64,000 nt of DNA from Pseudomonadota bacterium (GTDB lineage Bacteria; Chloroflexota; UBA6077; JAJPHF01), in NCBI GenBank assembly GCA_021325365.1, contig JAJPHF010000016.1, forward strand, positions 62,001 to 126,000. Reading direction: 5' to 3'. The position numbers were made by a program, and so were the translations under genes. Under the pieces are notes generated by a model. The model worked only from the letters and a program-made list of their open reading frames with translations, was not told where the DNA came from and ran no database searches. The number at the start of each line of letters is the position of its first letter. The stretch's first letter is position 1. Shown here in pieces: positions 17,750 through 26,172 of this stretch.

Positions 17750-18463
17750 CTACTCGGCGATGTCTTCGAGCGCCTCGGCGACGGCGCCGCGGAAGGCGCG
17801 GTCGACGATATACGTCTCGCGGGCCGCGCGCAGCATCGCCTGGCGCGCCTCGTCGGTGGTGGCGTACATCTCGGCCACCGTCTCCAGCATGCGCGCGTGC
17901 TCCACGTCGGCGGCCATGTGGACAGTCGAGTTCTTCAGCCGCTCCAGCGGCAGGCCGAGATCCTGGGCGATCTTGTGGCCCATGCGGTGGGACAGGCCGC
18001 CGCCCTGGATCACCGAGTCGTCGTTGCGCCGCTCCAGCATGCTAGAGACGGTGAAGGCTTCCAGCCACGGCCGGTCTTTCGAGAGGTGGACCCAGGCGTA
18101 GAAGGCGGCCGTGGCGCCCGGCACCAGCTCGTAGCGCTCGAACTCCTCGCGGGACATGCCGAGCGTCTCGGCCTCGCGGGCGGCGAGCGTCGAGTGGTCG
18201 GCGTCAGCGCGCGGGTCGTTGATCAGCTCTTCGGACTCGTGCGCCCAGATCAGGCGCTTGACCGGCAGCGGCGCCGCGCCCTGCACGTAGCCCCAGCAGT
18301 CGCGGCGGTGGTCCTGGTAGCGCGCCAGGTGGACGGCGTAGCAGCGGGCGCGCGCCGGCGTGAACTTGATGGATAGCAAGTGCTGGAACTCCGGCGACGC
18401 GAACTGCGCGTTCGCCAGGCGATTCAGCTCGTCGATCAGCGCGGCAACGCCACTAGCCAGCAT
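17750..18463 (-). CDS. heme-oxygenase-like diiron (HDO) / TenA-PqqC-family protein
   Basis: 237-aa all-helical protein of the TenA/PqqC/HDO superfamily. The C-terminal ligand motif H172-x3-D176-x2-H179 is exactly that of HDO diiron enzymes (CADD, UndA, SznF). Candidate earlier ligands are E78/E79 and H90, with E135 in the middle helix. The E-to-H spacing (E79 to H90) is longer than in CADD. HDO enzymes use O2 for oxidative decarboxylation, N-oxidation or C-C cleavage. The start follows GGGGAGG. It lies in the operon with an ABC permease and a D-aminoacylase-like hydrolase. Paralogous to 49054-49806, with identical numbering of the three C-terminal ligands. Confidence 0.75.
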   Translation of the reverse strand: MLASGVAALIDELNRLANAQFASPEFQHLLSIKFTPARARCYAVHLARYQDHRRDCWGYVQGAAPLPVKRLIWAHESEELINDPRADADHSTLAAREAETLGMSREEFERYELVPGATAAFYAWVHLSKDRPWLEAFTVSSMLERRNDDSVIQGGGLSHRMGHKIAQDLGLPLERLKNSTVHMAADVEHARMLETVAEMYATTDEARQAMLRAARETYIVDRAFRGAVAEALEDIAE

Positions 18464-18538
18464 ACGGCCTCCCCTTCGCGGCTTCCCCGGTTGGCGCGAT
18501 TGTACACCCCCGCCCAGCAGGCCAGAAAGCCTGAGGGG

Positions 18539-20266
18539 CTACGCCGCGCGCAGCCAGCGCCCGAGCAGCAGGCGGCCCCCGATGGCCGCCACCGTGATGA
18601 GGAAGGTGATGAACACTCCCAGCACGACGGCGCGCTCCATCTGGGCGCCGGCGATGTAGTCGAGCATCAGCAGCGAGAGGGTGCGGGACTGCGGCGCGGC
18701 GAGGAAGATAACGGTCGGGATGTCGCGCAGCGCGGCGATGAAGATGATGAGCCCGACGGCCAGGACCGCGGGGAGGAGGAGCGGCAGCACCACGCGCCGC
18801 AGCGTGTAGAGCCAGGAGCCGCCGGCCATCCAGGCGGACTCCTCCAGCTCCTTGCTGATCTGCATCAGCGAGGCTTTGAGGACCTGGGTGCCCAGTGGCA
18901 GCTCGGCGACGACGATGGCCAGGATCAGGATGTAGATCGTGCCGTAGAGCGCGCGCAGCCCGGGCGTGCTGAGGAAGGTCCAGAGCAGCGCCAATCCGAG
19001 CAGCACGCCCGGCAGCGCCCACGGCAGCCACGTCAGGAAGTCGAGGGTGCCGCGGCCCGCGAAGCGCAACCGCACGAGCACGTAGCTCACCAGCGCGGCG
19101 AACAGCGCCCCCACGACGGCCGCGCCCGCGCCGAACAGCAGCGTGTTCTTGAGCGAGGTCAGCAGGATGGGGTCGTCGAACGCCGACATCCAGTGGCGCA
19201 CCGTCCAGACGTTCTCGACGTCGAAGAACCCGAACACGCGCATGAACGTGCCGAGGAGCAGGAAGCTGAGGGGCAACAGGATCATGGCCGCGATCCACGC
19301 CGCGCAGATGCCGAAGGTGACCCAGCGCCAGCGGCCCAAGCTGGCTGGCCGCACGGAATAGCTGCGACCGGTCACGGTCGTGTACTGGCGGCGGCCCAGG
19401 GCGAGGCGCTGCGCCCAGACGAGCGCAAAGATCAGCAGCAGGAACACGCTGGACAGCGCGGTCGCGGGGCCGTAGTCCGGCGGGTCCCAGTGGATGTAGT
19501 CCCAGATCTTGGTAGAGTAGACGTAGATGCCGGCGGGGATGCCCAGGACCATCTCCGTCTCGAAGGACTGGATGGCCTTGATGAACCCTAGCGCGACAGC
19601 CGCGAGGATCGCCGGGGCGAGCAGGGGGACGACGATGCGTCGCAGCGCGGTGGGGGCGCTCGCGCCAGACATCCGCGCCGCCTCCTCCATCGAGGCGTCC
19701 ATCGCGCGGAAGGCCGGGGTGATCAGGAGAAAGCGGATCGAGGTGCCGTAGGCGAGGTGGGTCCAGACGATGCCGAAGTACGAGTAGACGTCGAGCGGGG
19801 CCGCCGCCAGGCCGAAAGCGTTCATGAGGAGCATGTTGAGCACGCCGTACTGGGGATCGAGGAGCAGGATCCAGCCGAGGACGAGGGGGAGCTGCGGGAA
19901 GAAGAAGCCGAGCCAGAGAGCAAACTCGATCGCCCCGCGCCACGGGGTGTCGGTGCGGGTCACGACCCAGGCGAAGAAGATGGCGACGGCGGTGACGATC
20001 GCCGTCCGAATGGCCGCCAGCGCGAACGTGTTGCCGAGCGCGGCGAGCACGGAGGGATCGGCGAAGGCGGTGCGCCAGGCGTCGAAGCCCCAGGTGACCG
20101 CCTGCCCGGGCCGGTTCGTCTCGAAGCTGCTCACGAACATGAACACGGTTGGGTAGGCGGTGAGGAAGGCGACGACGCCGAACAGGAGCAGCAGTAGCAC
20201 GGCGCGCGGGCTGGAACGCGGCAGCGTAACGATGGGGGCGGCACGGAGCCGAACAGCGGTCCTCAT
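18539..20266 (-). CDS. ABC transporter permease, two fused transmembrane domains (FbpB-like)
   Basis: 575 aa with about twelve hydrophobic helices. Two EAA loops mark the ATPase contact sites: EEAARMSGAS at about 194-203 and EESAWMAGGS at about 470-480, each followed by a (L/T)RR-(I/V)V(V/L)PLL run. The fused two-domain layout is that of Fe3+/thiamine-type importers (FbpB, ThiP). It agrees with the two family-1 SBPs flanking the operon. No ABC ATPase gene is present in the operon or the window, so one must be supplied from elsewhere. The ATG at 20266 is chosen with GGGGA about 9 nt upstream; an in-frame start at 20293 is possible. It is the only permease in 64 kb. Confidence 0.92.
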   Translation of the reverse strand: MRTAVRLRAAPIVTLPRSSPRAVLLLLLFGVVAFLTAYPTVFMFVSSFETNRPGQAVTWGFDAWRTAFADPSVLAALGNTFALAAIRTAIVTAVAIFFAWVVTRTDTPWRGAIEFALWLGFFFPQLPLVLGWILLLDPQYGVLNMLLMNAFGLAAAPLDVYSYFGIVWTHLAYGTSIRFLLITPAFRAMDASMEEAARMSGASAPTALRRIVVPLLAPAILAAVALGFIKAIQSFETEMVLGIPAGIYVYSTKIWDYIHWDPPDYGPATALSSVFLLLIFALVWAQRLALGRRQYTTVTGRSYSVRPASLGRWRWVTFGICAAWIAAMILLPLSFLLLGTFMRVFGFFDVENVWTVRHWMSAFDDPILLTSLKNTLLFGAGAAVVGALFAALVSYVLVRLRFAGRGTLDFLTWLPWALPGVLLGLALLWTFLSTPGLRALYGTIYILILAIVVAELPLGTQVLKASLMQISKELEESAWMAGGSWLYTLRRVVLPLLLPAVLAVGLIIFIAALRDIPTVIFLAAPQSRTLSLLMLDYIAGAQMERAVVLGVFITFLITVAAIGGRLLLGRWLRAA

Positions 20267-20387
20267 GATGGAGCATCCCCATACGGCGGCCACGGGCGTC
20301 GCGTACGCCGCGCCGCGCTACTCTCGGCGGCGGCGACGGGGAAGCCGGTTGCGCCGCGCGACTCGGCCGCCCCGCCGGCACGTCAGC

Positions 20388-21590
20388 CTAGTGGCCGAAC
20401 ACCTCTTTGAGGAGCGCCATCAGCTCGGGCGGAGGCAGCGCTTCGGCCTCCTTGTAACTCGCCCAGTATTTGCCGTCCGGCTGCACGCGCAGCTCGGGCG
20501 GGATGTGATCGGTGGGCACGTCCAGCCGCCGGCTGCCGTTGCTCAGCGCCGTGCTGTAGGCCGTCTGGCCATCGCGGCTGAGCAGCCAGTTGAGGAACAC
20601 TTTGGCCGCGTTGGGATGAGGGGCCTGGTTAATGAGCCCGACGCTGCCGAAGCCGGGGGTGACGTAGGTGCCGTAGTCCTTGAAGCCTGGCAGCACGGGG
20701 ATCGTGATGCCTTCCTGCGCCAGCTGCTCCAGAGTAGTGGGATCGGGGTTGAACAGGATCGCGTAGCGGCCACGGGCGATCCACTCCAGCATCCGCCGGC
20801 GGTCGCGATCGACGGCGCCGGCCTGCGCGCGGAGCGCGCGGATGTACTCGGCGCCCTTCTCGGGGCCGAGGACCGCCCACAACCAGCGGAACGCCGCCTG
20901 GCCCTGGCCGCCGGCCAACGGGTCGCTAATGACGATCTTGCCCTTCCACTTCGGATCGAGCAGCTTGGGTAGCTCGTCGATCTCCTCCGGCCGCACCTGG
21001 CGCGGGTTGTGCGCGGCCGCGATCATCGGGGTCTGGATGAACACGAGGTCGTAGGCGCCGTCGTTGTCCGCGAAGTCCAGCCGCCCGTCGAGCCAGTTGG
21101 CCGGGTCGGTCACCTCGGGCAAAATGAGCGCGGGCTGGATGGGGTCCAGGAAGCCGGGGTTCTTCACTTGCGCCAGCATGACGTTGGTGCCCGCGATGAA
21201 GACGTCGAGCGCGTAGATGCCGGCGCGGCGCTCGGCCTCCAGCTTCGCGGCCAGCTCGGGCGCCGTGCCGCCCGACCACTCCAGGGTGATCCCGGGGTAA
21301 GCAGCGGTGAAGCCGTCGACCATTTTGCGGCGGATGATGTCCCCCGGCGGCCCGTTCACGACCACGGTGCCCTCCTGGCGAGCCGCCGCGAGGACGTGCT
21401 CCCACTCGGCGGGCGCCGCTGGTTCCGAAGCCGCCGCGGCGGGCGGCGCGGCGGCCGCGGGCGCCGCCCCCGTCCCCCCGGTGGGCGCGCTCGCCTTGGC
21501 GGCGCCAGATGCGGCGGGCTGGGCGCCCGGCGCACAGGCCAGAGTGCTGGCGAGCACCAACAGCAGCAGACCGCGGGCCATCCATCGCAT
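20388..21590 (-). CDS. family-1 (Fe3+/thiamine/polyamine-type) extracellular solute-binding lipoprotein
   Basis: 400 aa. The signal peptide (MRWMARGLLLLVLASTLAC) ends in the lipobox TLAC, followed by an Ala/Gly/Pro linker of about 50 residues and an SBP_bac_6-type domain. It is a close paralogue of 14808-15980. It is the first gene of the minus-strand operon, 121 bp before the fused permease, so it is the natural binding partner. The ATG at 21590 follows GAAGGGGA. An extended -10 promoter at 21689-21697 precedes it. The ligand could be a metal chelate, an acyl amino acid or another organic anion; the downstream D-aminoacylase favours an amide. Confidence 0.9.
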   Translation of the reverse strand: MRWMARGLLLLVLASTLACAPGAQPAASGAAKASAPTGGTGAAPAAAAPPAAAASEPAAPAEWEHVLAAARQEGTVVVNGPPGDIIRRKMVDGFTAAYPGITLEWSGGTAPELAAKLEAERRAGIYALDVFIAGTNVMLAQVKNPGFLDPIQPALILPEVTDPANWLDGRLDFADNDGAYDLVFIQTPMIAAAHNPRQVRPEEIDELPKLLDPKWKGKIVISDPLAGGQGQAAFRWLWAVLGPEKGAEYIRALRAQAGAVDRDRRRMLEWIARGRYAILFNPDPTTLEQLAQEGITIPVLPGFKDYGTYVTPGFGSVGLINQAPHPNAAKVFLNWLLSRDGQTAYSTALSNGSRRLDVPTDHIPPELRVQPDGKYWASYKEAEALPPPELMALLKEVFGH

Positions 21591-21688
21591 CGCGCTGTCC
21601 CCTTCCCGGGCCGCGCCTGCGGCTGCCGCGACCCATCGATCGCGCGCGTCCCGGCCGTGGGAGCACGTCGCCCCGCCGGGTGGCACCC

Positions 21689-21697
21689 ATTGTAGCA
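21689..21697 (-). promoter_or_regulatory. extended -10 promoter of the SBP/permease operon
   Basis: TGcTACAAT on the minus strand, about 100 nt upstream of the ATG at 21590. No clear -35. Confidence 0.5.
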
Positions 21698-21733
21698 CCC
21701 GCCGCGCGGGCGCAGGTGTGTTTCGACACGACG

Positions 21734-21762
21734 TTGACAGGCCAGGACCGCCTGGCTACACT
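21734..21762 (+). promoter_or_regulatory. sigma-70-type promoter of the SBP at 21939
   Basis: TTGACA (21734-21739), a 17-bp spacer and TACACT (21757-21762). The ATG at 21939 is about 170 nt downstream, leaving a long leader in which I see no riboswitch. Confidence 0.65.
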
Positions 21763-21938
21763 CACCCCTACCCGGAGCGGCGACGCGGCCCCTCGTCGCG
21801 GGTAACGCGCGGGGCACCGGCCGCTCGTCACGCCATGGGGCAGCCGATGCACCAGCGCCACGCGGCGCGCCCCGGCGGGGCGGGGCAGATAGCAGCGACG
21901 GTACGGGACCGGGGCACGGCCGTCGGGGAGAGGTAGGT

Positions 21939-23009
21939 ATGCCGTTGGCCGGGCTCCCGGGCGCACGAGCGGCCGGGCGGCGGTGGATCGGGGCGCGCTG
22001 GCTCGCCGTGGCTACTGTTCTGCTGGCCGCCGCCTGCGCCGCCGGCTCGACACCGGCCGCCCAGGCGCCCGCGGCGGCGACAGGAGCGGCCGCGCCCGGC
22101 GCCGACAGCGGCAGCCCCGCCGCGGCGAGCGCCACGGCACCCGTGCCGGCCCAGGACGTGACCGTGGCGATTCCCGCGCAGTCGCTCTCGACGTTTCCGA
22201 TCGTGCTCGGCCAGGAGGCGGGGATCTACACCCGCCACGGCATCAACCTGAGCGTTGTGACGATGGCGAGCAACGCGGCCATCGCCGCCGTGATCGGCGG
22301 CAGCGTGGACTTCGCGACGCCCGCCGGCAGCATCGTGCGCGCGATCAACCAGGGGGCGCCGCTGCGCGTGGTCGCGGCGGTGAGCGACAAGTCCAACCAC
22401 ATCCTTGTGGTGGACCCGACCGTGATCCGCGATGGCAAGGACCTGGCGGGCAAGACGATCGCCGTGAACGAGGTCGGGGGCAACACGCAGCTCGAAGCGC
22501 AGGCTGCCCTCCAGCGCTTCGGGCTCGACCGGGACAGCGCCAACTACGTGGCGGTTCTCGACAACAGCCAGCGGCTGGCGGCGCTCAAGGCCGGGGCCGC
22601 GCAGGCCGCGATCTCGAACGTGCCGTTCAACTTGGTCGCCGAGCAGATGGGCCTGAAGGTGCTCCTGAACTTCGCGGAGTTCTACGAGCTGCCGACGGCC
22701 GTGCTCGGCGCGAGCGAGGCGAAGCTCGCGGACAACGCCCCGTCCGTCCAGCGCACGGTAGCCGCCACGCTGGAAGCACTGCGCTACGTGCGCGACGAGA
22801 AGGAGCCGGCGGCCGCGGCTATCGCGCGCCTGTACGACATGCCCCCCGACCAGGCGGCGGCGGCGTACGACCTCTCGCGCGACACCTGGTCGGCCACCGG
22901 GCGGCTGTCGCAGACGGCGTACGAGAACTCGCTCGATCCGGCCGACGTGTCGCACGCGCTGCCGCTCGACCGCGTCGTGGACGCGCGCTTCCTCGATGCC
23001 GCGCACTAA
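21939..23009 (+). CDS. ABC-type substrate-binding lipoprotein (SsuA/NMT1-like)
   Basis: 356 aa. An Arg-containing n-region and Ala-rich core end in the lipobox LAAAC, followed by an Ala/Gly/Pro linker to about residue 68. The mature part is an SsuA/THI5-type type II binding fold (QSLSTFPIVLGQEAGIY, then a KTIAVNEVGG hinge). Paralogous to the SBP at 34421-35479. GGGGAGAGG precedes the ATG, and a canonical promoter lies upstream. Monocistronic, convergent with the next SBP gene. Ligand unknown; no transporter partner nearby. Confidence 0.9.
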   Translation: MPLAGLPGARAAGRRWIGARWLAVATVLLAAACAAGSTPAAQAPAAATGAAAPGADSGSPAAASATAPVPAQDVTVAIPAQSLSTFPIVLGQEAGIYTRHGINLSVVTMASNAAIAAVIGGSVDFATPAGSIVRAINQGAPLRVVAAVSDKSNHILVVDPTVIRDGKDLAGKTIAVNEVGGNTQLEAQAALQRFGLDRDSANYVAVLDNSQRLAALKAGAAQAAISNVPFNLVAEQMGLKVLLNFAEFYELPTAVLGASEAKLADNAPSVQRTVAATLEALRYVRDEKEPAAAAIARLYDMPPDQAAAAYDLSRDTWSATGRLSQTAYENSLDPADVSHALPLDRVVDARFLDAAH

Positions 23010-23079
23010 CGCGCGATCAACGGTCGATTGCTACGCGGTGGTCGTTGCCGACACATAGCAAAGCACCCGTGACGAGGTA

Positions 23080-24153
23080 CTAGCCCGGGCCTGCGCCGGA
23101 GAGCTGATCGAGGTAGCCCTGCTCGTCCAGCTCTTGGACCCACGAGCGGTCGATCAGGTTCTCGACCTTGAAGTCGCGAGCGCGCGGATCGCTCTGGGCG
23201 TACTCGTCGAGCACGAACTGCACGCCTTGCGGATCGGGGTACGGCTTGTCGACGAACAGGCTGACCCAGGACTCGTAGATGCTCGCCACCTTCTGCGGGT
23301 CGTGCTCGTCCAGGTGGTGGCTGACCGCCGCCATGCCCTCCTCGCGGTTCCGCTTGTAGCGCGCGGTCATCTCGACGAACGCGCGGGTGAAGCGGCGAAT
23401 GACGTCGGGATTGTCGCGCACGTATTGCCGCGTCGCCACGACGCCCTGGGCGCAGTACGGCACCGCCTCGCGGGTCATGTCCACGATGATCCGCATGCCC
23501 GGTTGGTTGCCCAGCAGCGTGCCCTCGTCCATGCTCAGGATCGTCGCGTCGACGCTGCCCGTCTGTAGCGCGGCCACACGGTCCGGCGTGTTCCCGACCT
23601 GGACGTAGACCACGTCGTGGTCGGGGTCGAGGCCGAGATGCTTGAGGATGAACTTGGTGGACAGGTGCGACGACGAGCCGATGCGGCTCACCGCGAGCCG
23701 CTTGCCGGGCAGGCTGGCCGCGTCGGGCGCGTTTGGCCCGCCCGCGAGCATGTACTGCATGCGGTTGGTGGGCTGCAGCCAGATCACGAAGTCGGCGCCG
23801 CCCGCGACGCCGGCGATGGTCTCGGCGCAGCCGCCGACCATGATCGGGGCCTGGCCGGCGAGCAGCGCGGCCGGCCCCGCGTTGCCTGGCGCGTGGGTCA
23901 GCTCGATCTCCAGCCCGTTCGCCTGAAAGATGCCCTCGTCCAAGCCCAGCTGAATCGGACTGTTGGCGGCACTGCTGGTGCTGAAGACGATCGGCAGGTG
24001 GGCCACGGCCGCCGGCGACGCCGCCGGGGCCGCCGCGGCGGGCGGCGGGGCGCCCGGCGCGGCGGACGACCCACCCGGCGGGGGAGCGGGCGCGGCGCAC
24101 GCGCTGCCGGCCAGCAAGCCAACCGCCGCCACCACAAGCCACCGATACGGCAT
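23080..24153 (-). CDS. ABC-type substrate-binding lipoprotein (NMT1-like), paralogue of 31549-32670
   Basis: 357 aa. The signal peptide begins MPYRWLVVAA and ends at a GSAC lipobox, followed by a Pro/Ala/Gly linker. The mature protein is strikingly like the SBP at 31549-32670: both share RLAVSRIGSSSHL, a YVQVGNTP segment, GNQPGM and KPYPDP, well over half the residues by eye. They probably bind the same ligand class. The 31549 gene lies among UbiD decarboxylases, which hints at an aromatic or unsaturated acid. The start at 24153 follows GGGAGAG. Monocistronic. Confidence 0.9.
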   Translation of the reverse strand: MPYRWLVVAAVGLLAGSACAAPAPPPGGSSAAPGAPPPAAAAPAASPAAVAHLPIVFSTSSAANSPIQLGLDEGIFQANGLEIELTHAPGNAGPAALLAGQAPIMVGGCAETIAGVAGGADFVIWLQPTNRMQYMLAGGPNAPDAASLPGKRLAVSRIGSSSHLSTKFILKHLGLDPDHDVVYVQVGNTPDRVAALQTGSVDATILSMDEGTLLGNQPGMRIIVDMTREAVPYCAQGVVATRQYVRDNPDVIRRFTRAFVEMTARYKRNREEGMAAVSHHLDEHDPQKVASIYESWVSLFVDKPYPDPQGVQFVLDEYAQSDPRARDFKVENLIDRSWVQELDEQGYLDQLSGAGPG

Positions 24154-24258
24154 ACCTGCTCTCCCATGTCCCGGCGGGCGGCCGCCCCACGCGCCCGCTT
24201 GACGGCGCGCTAGGCACGTCCGGGCGCGTCGCCTTGCCACGGCCCACGACGTGCCAGC

Positions 24259-24267
24259 ATCCTAGCA
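24259..24267 (-). promoter_or_regulatory. extended -10 promoter of the SBP at 23080
   Basis: TGcTAGGAT on the minus strand, about 105 nt before the ATG at 24153. No -35 match. Confidence 0.45.
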
Positions 24268-24316
24268 CACGCCCCCCGCGCCCCGCGAGGGACGCCCGAG
24301 CCCCCGACACGGCGAG

Positions 24317-24345
24317 TTGACGGTCAGCGCGGCAGCAACTACACT
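24317..24345 (+). promoter_or_regulatory. sigma-70-type promoter of the prephenate-dehydratase-like gene
   Basis: TTGACG (24317-24322), a 17-bp spacer and TACACT (24340-24345), nearly the same as the promoter at 21734. The ATG is about 58 nt downstream. Confidence 0.65.
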
Positions 24346-24403
24346 CCCGGCGCCGGCGCGAGCGGCGTACACGTATCGGCGCCGCGGCATGAGGAGAGTG
24401 ACG

Positions 24404-25234
24404 ATGGCCCTGCCCAGTGGCCTCAGGCTCGGCGCGCTTGGCGGTCCCAGCACCTTCGGGGCGCAGGCTGCCCAGCGCCTGCGCGAGCTGTACCCCGAGT
24501 TCGCCGAGATTGTGTACTTCCCCACGGCCGAGGAGAGCATGGACTGGGCCGCGCCGAACGCGCCGGACGCCGCGTGCGCGCCCGAGCAGATGCGCTGGAC
24601 CGGGTTCCACCCGGGCATTCACGGCCGCGTGTCGCCACCCGACGCCGATACCTACGTCATCGCCGAGGTGACGCACGCCTACCACTGCTCGCTGCTCGGC
24701 AAGCCGGGCACGCGGCTCGGCGACATCCGCGATGTGCAGGGCCACACCGGCTCGATCACGCAGAGCGAGGCCTGGCTGCGCGAGCACCTGCCGCAAGCGC
24801 GCATCCGCATCGTGGACACCAGCTCGCACGGGGCGGCGCAGGCCGTGGCCGCCGGCGATGGCTCGCTCGCGTCGGTAGGCACGCCCGAGATGGGGAGCCA
24901 GTGGGGGCTGGAGGTGCTGGCGGCCGACATCGACGGCGGCAGCGTGGCGAACTACTGGGCGCTCGCGCCGCGGCCGTACTTCAGCGCGGCGCCCACACGA
25001 GTGCTCGTCACGGGGCGGTTCGGCGCCGACGGCGCGCTCACGGACGTGGTGCTCGGCCTCGCCCAGGCCGGCTACCGGCTGCACACTGTCTCGACCAGTC
25101 CCAGCCGGCAGCAGCTCTACGAGTACGACTACGTGCTGCGCTTCGTCGGCGCGGGCAGCCTGGTGGCCGTGCAGGCGGCGCTCGGGCGCGTCCCCGCCGC
25201 CCGCCTGGCCGGCGCCTACGAGGCGCGAGAGTAG
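24404..25234 (+). CDS. prephenate-dehydratase-like protein with ACT domain, TRF motif missing
   Basis: 276 aa: a PDT-like type II binding fold (about 8-195) followed by an ACT domain (about 200-245). The N-terminal GGPSTFGAQAA matches the prephenate dehydratase start. The catalytic Thr-Arg-Phe block normally found near the end of the PDT domain is replaced by N183-Y-W-A-L, so the usual catalytic threonine is absent. It may be a regulatory or ligand-binding relative, or have another dehydratase or decarboxylase activity. GAGGAGAG precedes the ATG at 24404. Alone in its transcription unit; no other aromatic amino-acid biosynthesis gene is near. Confidence 0.75.
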   Translation: MALPSGLRLGALGGPSTFGAQAAQRLRELYPEFAEIVYFPTAEESMDWAAPNAPDAACAPEQMRWTGFHPGIHGRVSPPDADTYVIAEVTHAYHCSLLGKPGTRLGDIRDVQGHTGSITQSEAWLREHLPQARIRIVDTSSHGAAQAVAAGDGSLASVGTPEMGSQWGLEVLAADIDGGSVANYWALAPRPYFSAAPTRVLVTGRFGADGALTDVVLGLAQAGYRLHTVSTSPSRQQLYEYDYVLRFVGAGSLVAVQAALGRVPAARLAGAYEARE

Positions 25235-25299
25235 GTCACGGCGCCGGCCGCCAGACGAGGGCCGGGTCTCCAGCAAGCTCGCGCTCAGCCGGCGTGCAT

Positions 25300-25338
25300 G
25301 GCGGGGAGGGGGACGAGTACTGCTGCCCCCCTCCGCCG
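25300..25338. terminator. hairpin between convergent genes
   Basis: GGCGGGGAGGGGG pairs with CCCCCCTCCGCC across a loop of about 13 nt (one bulged G). It lies between the PDT-like stop and the convergent small secreted gene, so it can act in both directions. Confidence 0.5.
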
Positions 25339-25343
25339 CCGGG

Positions 25344-25610
25344 TTACTCGGTATTGCCCCAGGGAGCGGTGGGGAACGCGTCGCCGGGCTGCGGCGGGTT
25401 GTCGAGCGCTGGGAACACGTCGATCTGCGGCACGGCCGTGGGCGCGGCGACCACGGGCGGGGCGCCCACGGCTGCGGGCGCGCTAGCGGGGGGCGAGCCG
25501 AGCGCGTCGGCGGTGTCCTGGGCGAGCGCGTGCTGGCCCGTGGCGAGAATCATCGCCGCTCCCAGGAGCGCCGCCCGCGTCAGGCGTTGATAGTCGGCAA
25601 GCCGCTGCAT
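25344..25610 (-). CDS. small secreted Ala/Pro-rich protein, unknown
   Basis: 88 aa from the ATG at 25610, with GGAGG about 8 nt upstream; an in-frame ATG at 25625 is an alternative. A Sec signal peptide (hydrophobic core AALLGAAMILATG, cleavage after ALA about residue 30) precedes a low-complexity Ala/Pro/Val segment and a short acidic, aromatic-containing C-terminus. No Cys at the cleavage site, so not a lipoprotein. No family recognised. The composition resembles an extracytoplasmic linker peptide. Confidence 0.5.
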   Translation of the reverse strand: MQRLADYQRLTRAALLGAAMILATGQHALAQDTADALGSPPASAPAAVGAPPVVAAPTAVPQIDVFPALDNPPQPGDAFPTAPWGNTE

Positions 25611-26172
25611 GGGTATCGCCTCCATCCCTCTCGTGGCGGTCCCTGGCGCTCGCGCGACGCGCCCAGGCGCGGCCAGGCGCGTGGGACGCGCGAAGGCGTA
25701 GGGACAGACGGAGGCGCGCCGCGTGGCCCCTGGCAGCGCCAGGGTGTGGTGCCAACGCAGGCGATGTGCTACCCTAGCAGCCGGGACCGGGTGGGGCGCG
25801 TCTCCACTAGGCTCCAGCGAGCGCGACAGTCGGGTTGAGTGGCATCGGCGCGACTGTTGCGCTCTTCCTTTGTCGGTCGTGAGTTCTCCCTACAATCCGC
25901 CACCTCCTGCTGTAATTAAGAGTATTCATATGAGTGTGCGGGGTGCCTCGCGAGGCGCACGCATTCGCACAGCGAAAGCCATAGAGAATACACCGCCGGG
26001 TTACAGGGTCTGCATGAACGCACCATGCGCACCGACTTTGTGCCGGCTGCACAACGCGGATCACACTCTTGCGCCGACCACTTCGACGACGTGTTGCGAA
26101 CTGGGAGTTTCGGTCATCTGGCGGGTCGCCCGCTTAGGGGCGATACGGCGACGAGCGGCCACTGACCCACCG
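25611..26172. other. 560-bp gap with a lower-GC patch and a doubtful Cys-rich ORF
   Basis: From about 25840 to 26110 the GC content falls clearly below the surroundings (runs such as TAATTAAGAGTATTCATATGAG). On the minus strand an 85-codon frame (25807-26064, GTG start, no good ribosome site) encodes C12-x2-C15-x9-C25-x6-C32-x3-C36 near its N-terminus, a pattern like small metal-binding proteins. The rest looks non-coding. It may be the remnant of an acquired segment. No terminal repeats or integrase are seen. Confidence 0.3.

Noticed and set aside
15963..18101. 712-codon plus-strand open frame
   Set aside because: It lies opposite the D-aminoacylase and HDO-like genes, which have clear motifs and ribosome sites. 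No domain is recognisable in this frame.
21763..21938. Riboswitch in the long leader before the SBP at 21939
   Set aside because: No conserved TPP, SAM or cobalamin box or recognisable pairing was found; the leader is simply GC-rich.
23006..25276. 756-codon minus-strand frame covering an SBP and the PDT-like gene
   Set aside because: Low-complexity Arg/Ala/Gly translation; the real genes lie in other frames with motifs and starts.
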